The translations under genes and the position numbers were made by a program. The notes beneath the pieces were generated by a model that did no database searches, was not told the origin of the DNA, and saw only the letters and a list, made by a program, of their open reading frames with translations. This document shows, one piece after another, positions 1 to 8,065 of a stretch of DNA of 54,656 nt (positions are counted from its first letter, which is position 1; each line of letters opens with the position of its first letter). Source of the stretch: Methylococcales bacterium (lineage in GTDB: Bacteria; Pseudomonadota; Gammaproteobacteria; Methylococcales; Methylomonadaceae); contig JAURYI010000080.1 in NCBI GenBank assembly GCA_030654015.1, positions 1-54,656 on the forward strand. Reading direction: 5' to 3'.

Positions 1-40
1 TTGATAACACTTTTTGTCGGAAATCTTTTGAGTATGCCAT
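1..40 (-). mobile_element. 5' end of an IS630-type transposase gene (partial, runs off window)
   Basis: Reading leftward from an ATG at 40, the first codons give MAYSKDFRQKVLS, which matches the characteristic start of IS630/Tc1-type transposases. Only 13 residues are in the window. Bases 41-71, between this start and the stop of the neighbouring CHASE gene, would hold the end of the element with its terminal inverted repeat. IS630 elements insert at TA, and the sequence at the junction reads AAATAATAGGCG on the minus strand, so a TA target is possible. The family call rests on a short but distinctive N-terminus. Confidence 0.6.
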
Positions 41-71
41 GTTGTCATTCGTGTCGCCACTGGTTCGCCTA

Positions 72-893
72 TTATTTCACAATCATTTTATTGGCGGTTA
101 GCTCTAACAGATGCTCTGCCTGTGTGTTATCACCGTCATAAACGCGCAACTGCACTTGTGCCGCGTTACTCTTTTGAACAGGTAATACAATATTAGTCAG
201 CAAGTCATTGATGCGAAACGGGCTGTACACCCAGCCGAACAGCGCGGCACGGCGTTGTTCTACAGTGTCTATGGGTTGATTTTTTCTGTACACAGGCGCG
301 TACATCAAGGTACCTGCCTGAATATCTTTATCGGTTTCCTGTACCAATGTCACTCGCCCCGACAGCGTGATGATATTTTCATCACGCGCTCGCACCATTG
401 CAGTACGACGCACTGGTTCAGAATACATATCGTAACCAAACGCGCGTAAGTTGCGGTCGGCAAATGCCTCTAAAAAGATAATCGAGGTATAGGCTTCGCG
501 CTTGTCCTCTGGTCGCACCATGTAATCAGGAAAACCTTCGGCACGAATACGCGCCTGATGTGCTGACAGTTGTGCGGCAGGAATCCATAATGAAAATCCC
601 AAACCCTGAATACCGTTAAAATGCTCATTGATACGCAAGCGTTGCACATAAGATTGCCATTCTTGCCGCGTGACCGTTTCTGATGCGTTGAACATAGCTG
701 CACCACTTAACAAAGTTTGTTCGTGGGCTTTCAGTCGCGCCTCTATTTTCAGTTTTATTTCTTCGCTGTTATAGACAAACTGTTGATAGGTACGCGCATC
801 TGCATCTACTTTCATCCAGTAACTTGCCACGCCAGAGCCAGTCAGTCCGAGAAACAACACCAACCACGTCAACAATTTATAAATAGAGTGCAT
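72..893 (-). CDS. CHASE-domain extracytoplasmic sensor protein, probably truncated
   Basis: The 273-residue protein has an N-terminal membrane segment (about residues 7-25) followed by a CHASE ligand-binding domain filling the rest, with recognisable blocks GIQGLGFSLW (about 94-103), FGYDMYSEPVRR and GRVTLVQET. CHASE domains sit in the periplasm and normally feed a cytoplasmic histidine kinase or GGDEF module after a second membrane helix. Here the frame stops near the end of the CHASE fold, with no second helix and no output domain. The stop lies directly beside an IS630-type element end, so the gene was probably cut by that insertion. It starts 23 bases after the stop of the GGDEF/EAL gene and may be co-transcribed with it. 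No clear ribosome site precedes the ATG. Confidence 0.75.
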   Translation of the reverse strand: MHSIYKLLTWLVLFLGLTGSGVASYWMKVDADARTYQQFVYNSEEIKLKIEARLKAHEQTLLSGAAMFNASETVTRQEWQSYVQRLRINEHFNGIQGLGFSLWIPAAQLSAHQARIRAEGFPDYMVRPEDKREAYTSIIFLEAFADRNLRAFGYDMYSEPVRRTAMVRARDENIITLSGRVTLVQETDKDIQAGTLMYAPVYRKNQPIDTVEQRRAALFGWVYSPFRINDLLTNIVLPVQKSNAAQVQLRVYDGDNTQAEHLLELTANKMIVK

Positions 894-916
894 CAGATAA
901 AAATATAATCGGGTAA

Positions 917-3900
917 TTAAAGCGTGGATGAGTTCAGTCCATTAAGCAATAATTTTACAAAATCACTGGCTGGTACAGGTTTGCTGCAAAAATAACCTTG
1001 ATACAGATCACAACCGTGTTGACGTAAAAATGCCAGTTGTTCCGCCGTTTCCACACCTTCTGCCAATACTTTAAAACCCAAATGATGCGCCATAGCAATA
1101 ATCGCCGCTGTGATTGCCATATCGCCTTGTAAAAAAGGAATGTCATCAATAAACGTTTTGTCGATTTTCAAGACATCCAAAGGAAAATACTTAAGATACG
1201 CCAAAGATGAATAGCCCGTGCCAAAATCATCAATGGCAATGCGTACACCTTGATTATGCAGCGTATTCAGAATAGCCATCGCGTGTTGCTGATTGTCCAT
1301 CAAGCCGCTTTCGGTAATTTCCAATTCCAGAGAACCCGCAGGAAAGCCTGTATCATGAAGTACAGCCGCAACCAGCGCGTTAATATCACTGCGGCGAAAT
1401 TGATGCGGCGACACATTAACCGCCAGAGTAACAGCAGGCAAACCCTCATCCAGCCATTGCCGCCCCAATCGGCAGGTTTCTTTAAGTACGAAGTCGCCTA
1501 ATGGAATAATCAGCCCTGTTTCCTCGGCAAGCGGGATAAAGTCACTTGGCATAATCCAGCCTTTAACGGGATCATGCCAACGAACCAGTGCTTCCGCACC
1601 GATAATGCGATTGCTGTTAATATCAATTTGCGGTTGAAAGTAAACCTGTAGTTCACGCTGTTCGATAGCGCGGCGCAACCTTGCTTCCAAGGCAATACGT
1701 TCACGCGCTTGTTGGGTGAGTTCTTCGGAAAAATAAGCGAAACAGCCGCGCCCTTCATCTTTGGCGTGGTACAGTGCCACATCGGCATTATCCAGTAATG
1801 CCTCTACACTATTCCCATGCTGCGGATAAATGGCAATGCCGATACTGACACCGATATAAGCATCACAATTGTCACGCACGGTAAATAATTGCGTCAATGT
1901 ATCAATAAGATCACTGGCAACATAGACAACGTGTTCATCATGCTCTATCTCTTCCATAAGCACCACAAATTCATCGCCACCTAAGCGTACTACCGTATCC
2001 GTTTCGCGCAACCGCGCTTTAATCCGCGCAGCAACCTGTTGTAACAATTCATCACCAACCGCATGACCAAAACTATCATTAACGGCTTTAAATTTATCCA
2101 GATCCAGCATTAATACCGCGATCTGACTGCCTGTGCGATGGCTCACGTCAATCGCGTGTCTGAGACGTTCCTGTAAGAGTCGGCGGTTGGGTAATTGGGT
2201 TAAGGGATCATAAAACGCCAATTGATTGATATGCTCTTCGGTCAGCTTACGTTCGGTAATATCGGTTAAAGTGGCTACATAATGGGTGACAAGTGTACCG
2301 TTATTGCTTTTAACGGCGGTAATAGTCATCCATTGCGGATAAATCTCTCCATTTTTACGCTGATTCCATATTTCACCCTTCCATACGCCTGTATCAAGTA
2401 TGTGTTGCCACATATCAATATAAAACGCCTTATCATGTCGTCCCGAACGTAATAAGCGCGGTGTCTGTCCTATGACTTCAGCGGCACTGTAGCCAGTAAT
2501 CTGTGTAAATGCCTGATTAACATTAAGAATAACGCTGTTAGTATCGGTAATTAACATCCCTTCCTGCGCTTCAAACACGGTGGCGGCGATACGCAACTGT
2601 GTTTCCGTCTGCTTGCGTATCGTGATATTTTCATGACTGATAACGATACCTGAGCGCGCGCCTTTTAAGGGGGAAACATTCATACAAAACCAACGTTTCT
2701 CAGTGGGGGTATGACAAGGATATTCTAAATAAAAATGGTCGCGGATGCCTGATAATACCGCCATAATGCCATCCTGAATGGCGGTAATGTCTTCATTATT
2801 CAATCTGTTAATGGCTTTTTGGCACACACTGAAATAATTTGCACCCACTATATCGTAATCAGTTTCATAGAAATCATTGTCTTCAGCAAATTGCCGCCAC
2901 GCCTTATTAACGGCTAGAATCATTCCTTCTGAGTTTAACACTGAAATATATGCAGTCAGTGAATCAAGAATACTGCTGATAAAGGCTTCGTTATCACGCA
3001 GTTGCTGCTCCATTTTTTTGCGTTCGGTAATGTCGGTTGATATGCCGCATAGCGCGTAAATAGTTCCGTCTTCACGGCGTAGTGGTTGCTTGACAGACAG
3101 ATAGGCATTGCAGATAACACCATCCTTGCTAACATTTATTTCTTCCGTTGCTAATCGTTCACCATGCTCGATAATACGACTGTCGTTATCGCGTAAATTA
3201 GCCGCTGTCGCACTATCAAAAAAATCTTTGTCCATTTTGCCTATGATAGCCGCTAGTGGCTGTCCGAACAGTTGTAACACGCGCTGATTGACGTACTGAT
3301 ACTGATAATTGCAATCTTTGATATAAATATAGGCTTCGACATTATCGAGAATAATGTTCAATTTATTTTCGCTATCACGCAGTTGCTGTTCCATGCGTTT
3401 TAACTGGGTAATGTCAGTATGCGTACCCGTCATACGCGTAGGCTGTCCATTGCTGTCACGTTGCACAACACTGGCGTGATCTAATACCCACCGAATACTA
3501 CCGTCTTTATGCAGCATACGATATTCCACTTCATGATAAGGAGTATTGCCTTTTAAAGCATTATCAATGGACTGCCAGGCTCGATCACGATCATCAGGGT
3601 AAACAAAATCTTCCCATTGTTGCGTGGTATGTTTAATTTCCTCATAGGTATAACCCAACATCTCTGCCCAAATCACATTGCGCTCTACCTCATTGGTCAG
3701 CAGATTCCAATCCCAAAAACCTAAATGCCCGCCTGCCAACACTAACTGGAGTTGCTCTTCACTTTTTTGCAATTTTTCTATAGCGTGTTTGTGTTCAGTG
3801 ATGTCACGAGTAACAGAAAGTAATGCGGTGATATTTCCCTCGCTATCGCGCAACGGCACGGCATGAGATTCCAACCAGCGATGTGTGCCTTTCATTCCTT

Positions 3901-4369
3901 GTATTTCAAACTCCAGATTACCAGTCTCGCCCTTGAATACTTGTCGTATCAGCTCAACAAAGGCAGGTCGATATTTGGGCAATAAGATATTTTTTATATT
4001 GTTACCGACAACTTGATGTTCAGAATCCGCTTCAATCATTGCTAATCCAGCGCGATTCATCTGCAATAAACTACCATCTACCGCCAATAATTTGACACAT
4101 TCAGGATCGGTTTCAATGATAGTACGCAGTTGCAGTTCACTTTCGATAAATTGTTCACGAAATTCGAGCAACAGGCTCACAACCAGAAAAGCCACAAAAA
4201 AGGAAACAATTAATCCCATCAGCAGATAATCGACAGGTACATATCCCTTTAATAACATCCCCATACTGGCAACAATCATCTCAGACATCAACACCGAAAA
4301 CAGCACGGTGTACCGCTTGAACTGCAATGCGTTCATGTCTTGGAATTGGTGGAAAATATGTTTTTTCAA
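917..4369 (-). CDS. Multi-PAS GGDEF/EAL c-di-GMP diguanylate cyclase/phosphodiesterase
   Basis: This 1150-residue bifunctional-type c-di-GMP enzyme has two N-terminal membrane helices (about 18-38 and 48-68). Five PAS/PAC units follow, roughly 80-195, 205-325, 335-450, 460-590 and 595-710, then GGDEF (about 725-885) and EAL (about 895-1140). The GGDEF motif is intact at residues 797-801. An RETD inhibitory I-site lies five residues before it, so product feedback is expected. The EAL motif is intact at 926-928, and DDFGTG, KIDKTF and AEGVET are present, so the phosphodiesterase half also looks active. Which activity dominates cannot be read from sequence. The start is a TTG with an AGGA 10 bases upstream. 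An in-frame ATG at 4336 is possible but lacks a ribosome site. Confidence 0.93.
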   Translation of the reverse strand: MKKHIFHQFQDMNALQFKRYTVLFSVLMSEMIVASMGMLLKGYVPVDYLLMGLIVSFFVAFLVVSLLLEFREQFIESELQLRTIIETDPECVKLLAVDGSLLQMNRAGLAMIEADSEHQVVGNNIKNILLPKYRPAFVELIRQVFKGETGNLEFEIQGMKGTHRWLESHAVPLRDSEGNITALLSVTRDITEHKHAIEKLQKSEEQLQLVLAGGHLGFWDWNLLTNEVERNVIWAEMLGYTYEEIKHTTQQWEDFVYPDDRDRAWQSIDNALKGNTPYHEVEYRMLHKDGSIRWVLDHASVVQRDSNGQPTRMTGTHTDITQLKRMEQQLRDSENKLNIILDNVEAYIYIKDCNYQYQYVNQRVLQLFGQPLAAIIGKMDKDFFDSATAANLRDNDSRIIEHGERLATEEINVSKDGVICNAYLSVKQPLRREDGTIYALCGISTDITERKKMEQQLRDNEAFISSILDSLTAYISVLNSEGMILAVNKAWRQFAEDNDFYETDYDIVGANYFSVCQKAINRLNNEDITAIQDGIMAVLSGIRDHFYLEYPCHTPTEKRWFCMNVSPLKGARSGIVISHENITIRKQTETQLRIAATVFEAQEGMLITDTNSVILNVNQAFTQITGYSAAEVIGQTPRLLRSGRHDKAFYIDMWQHILDTGVWKGEIWNQRKNGEIYPQWMTITAVKSNNGTLVTHYVATLTDITERKLTEEHINQLAFYDPLTQLPNRRLLQERLRHAIDVSHRTGSQIAVLMLDLDKFKAVNDSFGHAVGDELLQQVAARIKARLRETDTVVRLGGDEFVVLMEEIEHDEHVVYVASDLIDTLTQLFTVRDNCDAYIGVSIGIAIYPQHGNSVEALLDNADVALYHAKDEGRGCFAYFSEELTQQARERIALEARLRRAIEQRELQVYFQPQIDINSNRIIGAEALVRWHDPVKGWIMPSDFIPLAEETGLIIPLGDFVLKETCRLGRQWLDEGLPAVTLAVNVSPHQFRRSDINALVAAVLHDTGFPAGSLELEITESGLMDNQQHAMAILNTLHNQGVRIAIDDFGTGYSSLAYLKYFPLDVLKIDKTFIDDIPFLQGDMAITAAIIAMAHHLGFKVLAEGVETAEQLAFLRQHGCDLYQGYFCSKPVPASDFVKLLLNGLNSSTL

Positions 4370-4423
4370 GTGCGCAACTTCCTGTCCTTAATAACATTTA
4401 TCATGGCAGACACAATATACATC

Positions 4424-5749
4424 TTAGCGTCGATTCCGCCTACGCCACACCCAAAATCCCGTACCCAGCAACAACACTGGCAACACAATTAAAAAGCCAG
4501 AACTCAGCACGGCAATCGCGGTATTGCTTAACTGCAACTTGCTGTCAGGTGTGGTTTTAGCAGGAATATCAATAAATTTATCATCATGAATCAACCAATT
4601 GACCATGCGTAACCCCATATCCAGATTGCCGACATTACCAATATAGGTATTGGATAAAAAGTCACCATCACCGATTACGACGATGCGTTGTTCAGTGTCG
4701 TTGACCTTGCGCGTGAGCGCGTAAGCAAAATTCAACGGCCCTGCGCGTTCCACGCCACCTGCATCAAAACGAATTTTGCCTGACACGGGACTGGTTTCTG
4801 TCCACGATTGTTTGGCACTGCTAAACAACACGTCGGCTTTAAATGGGCTGGTTAAATCGGAATCCAGCGCGGCAGTCACAGGATACACAGTAATCGTTTG
4901 AAAGCCTTTGGTAATGGGATGTTTGCTGTATTCACTCGCCAGTACAAAACTCGGATCATCAATGCCATACAGTTTTGATTGTCCATCGACCAACGTCCCC
5001 GCCAACACACGAATGCCGAGGTAATCCAGCAACGGGGTTAAATGGGCATTATTAGGATCCGTCAATATAAACAGATTGCCGCCCTTGTCGATGGTCTGCT
5101 TAATCAATGTGATTTCACCCGCCATTAACGGTACCGCAGGTGCAGAAATCACCAGCAAGTTGGAATTATCAGGAATCGCCTGTACGGTTGCCAGATTCAG
5201 CGATTGCGCTTTGATTTTGTGCTGATCCAGAGCTTTACCGAACGTGCCGTAATCAAAATTGGCAATGCCATTAGCAACCCGTTCACCATGCCCTGCTAAA
5301 AAAGATACCCAGCGTTCATTGGCATTTGCCAGTTGCAATAAGGCGTTGGTCAACGTTGCTTCATCAATAAAAATCAAACGCTCCATGCGTCCTTGATATT
5401 CAATGATAATGCCGCCATCTGAACCGATGTTTAATTCACGGGTTTTTTCAGGGATGGAAGCAGGATCAACAAACGTGAGTGTAATATCGGCTTTGTGATC
5501 CTGATAACGCGCTATCAACTGTTCAATCTGCCGCCTGATGATTGCGTCTTTTTTCAGATACGCGGTGATTTGTACTTTATCGGGCAGATTGGCTAACACT
5601 TTTTCTGACGCATCGGACAGCGTATTACTGGCATTGCCTGTGATGTCGATTTGTGCGGAAAACCGTTGTGTCAATGCTGCCAGACCGCCTAATAAGCCGA
5701 CTAATGCCAATGTGATTAAGGTATTTTTTAAACGAGGAGGTAGTTTCAT
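4424..5749 (-). CDS. GldG-like ABC transporter auxiliary protein
   Basis: The 441-residue protein has an N-terminal membrane helix (about 10-28), a large extracytoplasmic domain of the GldG/ABC-type uncharacterised family, and a C-terminal helix (about 410-432) ending in an RRRNRR positive cluster. Blocks such as WVSFLAGHGER and LFILTDPNNAHLTPLLDYLGI are typical of this family. It overlaps the permease gene upstream by 4 bases (ATGA), so the two are translationally coupled. With the permease and ATPase it makes a three-part ABC complex. In Bacteroidetes the homologues serve gliding motility, but in Proteobacteria the substrate is unknown and motility should not be assumed. Confidence 0.85.
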   Translation of the reverse strand: MKLPPRLKNTLITLALVGLLGGLAALTQRFSAQIDITGNASNTLSDASEKVLANLPDKVQITAYLKKDAIIRRQIEQLIARYQDHKADITLTFVDPASIPEKTRELNIGSDGGIIIEYQGRMERLIFIDEATLTNALLQLANANERWVSFLAGHGERVANGIANFDYGTFGKALDQHKIKAQSLNLATVQAIPDNSNLLVISAPAVPLMAGEITLIKQTIDKGGNLFILTDPNNAHLTPLLDYLGIRVLAGTLVDGQSKLYGIDDPSFVLASEYSKHPITKGFQTITVYPVTAALDSDLTSPFKADVLFSSAKQSWTETSPVSGKIRFDAGGVERAGPLNFAYALTRKVNDTEQRIVVIGDGDFLSNTYIGNVGNLDMGLRMVNWLIHDDKFIDIPAKTTPDSKLQLSNTAIAVLSSGFLIVLPVLLLGTGFWVWRRRNRR

Positions 5750-6504
5750 TTTTGTAACCGTTCCTTATCCAGACGACGCACACTGAGCAGTAAAAACAGA
5801 CTGATAAACAACAGAAAATAACTGACATCGGAAGTCGCCAGCAAACCGCTTTGAATCGCCTGAAAATGCCTGAGTATCGACAAGTATTGAAACAAGCCGC
5901 TGGGTTTATCGGCTAACCCCGCCGACCAATCCAAAATCCACAACACAAACATCGCGCCAAACGCGCTCATTGCCGCAACCGTCGGATGATTGGCAAGGCA
6001 GGACATAAACAAGCCGATGGCAGCAAACGCGCCAGATAGCAGCAACAACGCCAGTACATTGGCAAATAATTTGCCGAAATCCAGCGTGCCGCCTATCAGC
6101 AACGATAACGGCATCAAGGTAATCAACGCCACTATCGTGGCTAATAAACCCAAACTGCCCAAGTATTTACCGATAATAATTTCCGCGTTGGACAACGGCG
6201 CGGACAATAACAGCGTTAGAGTTTTATTGCGGCGTTCTTCGCAAATCAGGCGCATGGTCAATAACGGCGAAACCAATAATAAAATAATTGCCGCATTCCC
6301 GAACAACGGCGTGACTGTTATATCCGTCAAACTGGGCGCGTTTTCCATCGTCGCTAATTGCGGTTGCAGCAGAGTGAAATTTTCCACCTGCGTTAAAAAT
6401 AAAAACGCCAAAATGAATTGCAAAATCGCTAATATTGTCCACGCCAATGGCGATAAAAACAGGCTTTTAAACTCGCGGGCGGCTATTGTTACTATCATAT
6501 TCAT
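5746..6504 (-). CDS. ABC-2 type permease, GldF-like
   Basis: The 252-residue integral membrane protein has about six hydrophobic segments and an N-terminal amphipathic stretch (TIAAREFKSLFLSP) usual in ABC-2 permeases that pair with GldA-type ATPases. The loop LICEERRNKTLTLLLSAP, which follows the second helix, is a family hallmark. A GGGTGA ribosome site precedes the ATG by 3-4 bases. The gene lies 16 bases downstream of a 34-bp palindrome that sits on the stop codon of the ATPase gene, and it overlaps the GldG-like gene by 4 bases. It forms the membrane channel of the three-gene ABC system. Confidence 0.88.
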   Translation of the reverse strand: MNMIVTIAAREFKSLFLSPLAWTILAILQFILAFLFLTQVENFTLLQPQLATMENAPSLTDITVTPLFGNAAIILLLVSPLLTMRLICEERRNKTLTLLLSAPLSNAEIIIGKYLGSLGLLATIVALITLMPLSLLIGGTLDFGKLFANVLALLLLSGAFAAIGLFMSCLANHPTVAAMSAFGAMFVLWILDWSAGLADKPSGLFQYLSILRHFQAIQSGLLATSDVSYFLLFISLFLLLSVRRLDKERLQK

Positions 6505-6520
6505 AAATCACCCATTAAAT

Positions 6521-6554
6521 ATGACTGCCAGTCCTTTAAAGGACTGGCAGTCAT
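6521..6554. repeat. 34-bp perfect palindrome (dispersed repeat, copy 1)
   Basis: The left half ATGACTGCCAGTCCTTT is followed at once by its exact reverse complement. It lies at the junction between the ABC ATPase and permease genes, and its right end supplies the TGA stop of the ATPase. A second copy with one mismatch occurs at 52442-52475. In RNA it would form a long hairpin inside the operon transcript. Each half also reads as an open frame (MTASPLKDWQS). Confidence 0.92.
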
Positions 6555-7270
6555 TGCTGAACCTGCATGAGGTCAATAAACAATGCTTCCAAGGATTTTT
6601 CCGCAGGTAACTCGGCAATCCGCGCCTTCAAGACAATCTCTCCTTGCCGAATCATCAGCACATCGGTACACAATTCCTGCACTTCGGATAAAATATGCGT
6701 GGAAAAAATAACCCCATGCGCTTGCCCCAACTCGCGTATTAAGTTGCGAATTTCTATAATCTGCAATGGATCAAGCCCCACCGTCGGTTCATCGAGAATA
6801 ATCACATCGGGATTATGCACAATGGCTTGCGCGATACCGATACGCTGCTGATAACCTTTAGATAAATTACCAATCAAACGCTCGCTGACCTCTATTAAAC
6901 CGCAACGTGTTTCTGCCAAGGTGACGGCGGCGGCAATGTCGGCTTTCGGCACACCGTGCAGTTGAGCGCAATAGCGTAAAAATTCCTGCACACTCAGGTC
7001 TTTATACAACGGTGGCGTGTCAGGCACATAACCCAAACTGCGTTTGGCGGCTTTAGGATCTGTCTGCATATCAAAACCATTGATAACAATCTCGCCGCTG
7101 TTCGGTGCGAGATTACCGCACAACATTTGCAGCGTAGTGGTTTTACCAGCACCATTTACGCCTAAAAAGCCGATTATCTGCCCTTTTTCCAATTCAAAAC
7201 TGACGTTATTAACAGCACAGTGCTTGCCGTAATAACGGGTGAGTTGCTTGGCACTGATTAAAGTTGTCAT
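6551..7270 (-). CDS. ABC transporter ATP-binding protein, GldA-like
   Basis: The 239-residue nucleotide-binding subunit has Walker A GVNGAGKTT (about 37-45), signature LSKGYQQR and Walker B VIILDEPTVGLDP, all intact, so it should hydrolyse ATP and drive the neighbouring permease. The DrrA/GldA-like family usually has a longer C-terminal tail of about 300 residues. Here the protein stops shortly after the ABC domain, and the TGA stop is formed by the first bases of the 34-bp palindrome, so the repeat may have trimmed the tail. The start overlaps the hflD stop (TAATG). Confidence 0.93.
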   Translation of the reverse strand: MTTLISAKQLTRYYGKHCAVNNVSFELEKGQIIGFLGVNGAGKTTTLQMLCGNLAPNSGEIVINGFDMQTDPKAAKRSLGYVPDTPPLYKDLSVQEFLRYCAQLHGVPKADIAAAVTLAETRCGLIEVSERLIGNLSKGYQQRIGIAQAIVHNPDVIILDEPTVGLDPLQIIEIRNLIRELGQAHGVIFSTHILSEVQELCTDVLMIRQGEIVLKARIAELPAEKSLEALFIDLMQVQQ

Positions 7271-7896
7271 TACCGCACCTGTTTTACTAGCTGTTCTAAC
7301 TCGGTTTGCATTTTTTTACGACTGAATAAAAACGTCCAGCGCGTCCCGCCACATTGCTTCCATAACAACGCCGAACGTATGCCCGCTAATAAACAAGCGC
7401 GGATTTTATTGGCAATATCAGGGCGGGATAAATAATCAGGATTACCGTTGACCATAATTCGCGGCTGCAAGTTACTAAGGGTTTCCTGATACAAACCGCC
7501 CAGATTGGCAAGGACATTTTCATGCAGCAAACCAAATTGATCCGCTTGAATCTGGGCTTTAATAATGCCCGTTTGAATAATGTTGAGCATTTGTGGCTCT
7601 TTCGCCAAGCGATTTTCTAAAAATACCAGCGAAGCACAATAACGCGCCTGTTGTGGTTCGGCGATTTTATAACCTGTCATCTGCCCGCTCAGTTGATCCA
7701 AGCCCAGTTTGAGATTATGAAGACCGCCGTAAATATCCAGCACCGTGTCAGCATCTATCTTTAACACACTGCCGATACTGGCTTCCAATGCGGCATTATC
7801 TGCTTTACCTGTGGTTGCAAGTTGTTGTACCAAGGCGGCCGCTTGCGCTATGCCTGCCAAGGCGATGGTTTGGTTGGTGAGTGTTTTGAGTTGCAT
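7270..7896 (-). CDS. hflD: HflD homologue (high-frequency lysogenisation protein)
   Basis: The 208-residue all-helical protein is close in length to E. coli HflD (213). The N-terminal block TIALAGIAQAAALVQQLA and the C-terminal block IRACLLAGIRSALLWKQCGG are diagnostic. In E. coli HflD is a membrane-associated protein that antagonises phage lambda CII and is encoded next to mnmA. Its housekeeping role is uncertain. Here mnmA is absent, and the gene instead overlaps an ABC ATPase gene by TAATG. The reading frame extends further upstream to 7953, but homology begins at the ATG at 7896 and the extra codons run into an intergenic repeat. Confidence 0.9.
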   Translation of the reverse strand: MQLKTLTNQTIALAGIAQAAALVQQLATTGKADNAALEASIGSVLKIDADTVLDIYGGLHNLKLGLDQLSGQMTGYKIAEPQQARYCASLVFLENRLAKEPQMLNIIQTGIIKAQIQADQFGLLHENVLANLGGLYQETLSNLQPRIMVNGNPDYLSRPDIANKIRACLLAGIRSALLWKQCGGTRWTFLFSRKKMQTELEQLVKQVR

Positions 7897-7915
7897 AACA
7901 TATATCTCAAGAATC

Positions 7916-8010
7916 GTAGGTTGGGTTAGCGGCTTTATCGCGTAACCCAACACACTCGTGGGAAATGTTGGGTTACGCTGTTCGACAAGCTCACAGCTAA
8001 CCCAACCTAC
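7916..8010. repeat. Intergenic inverted repeat of the GTAGGTTGGGTTAGC type
   Basis: The element starts GTAGGTTGGGTTAGC and ends with the reverse complement GCTAACCCAACCTAC. A second nested pair (GCGTAACCCAAC / GTTGGGTTACGC) lies inside. It sits upstream of hflD and is non-coding. Similar GTAGG...CCTAC elements occur at 42209-42292, 43615-43730 and 43871-43903, so this genome carries a family of palindromic intergenic repeats. Confidence 0.8.
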
Positions 8011-8022
8011 AGTACCGGCAAT

Positions 8023-8055
8023 AAACCTGCTAGGTTTTAAAAACCGCGCAGGTTT
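8023..8055. repeat. Imperfect palindrome AAACCTGC...GCAGGTTT
   Basis: This 33-base hairpin has arms AAACCTGC and GCAGGTTT and inner arms GGTTTT and AAAACC, with two mismatched positions. It lies 10 bases downstream of the glnS stop, so it could act as a transcription terminator or an mRNA-stabilising structure for glnS. No U-tract follows on the minus strand. Confidence 0.6.
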
Positions 8056-8065
8056 GAGTGACGCA

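Noticed and set aside
4424-7270. Calling the ABC operon a gliding motility system because of Gld similarity
   Set aside because: Gld-like ABC genes are widespread in non-gliding Proteobacteria. No other gliding gene is present.
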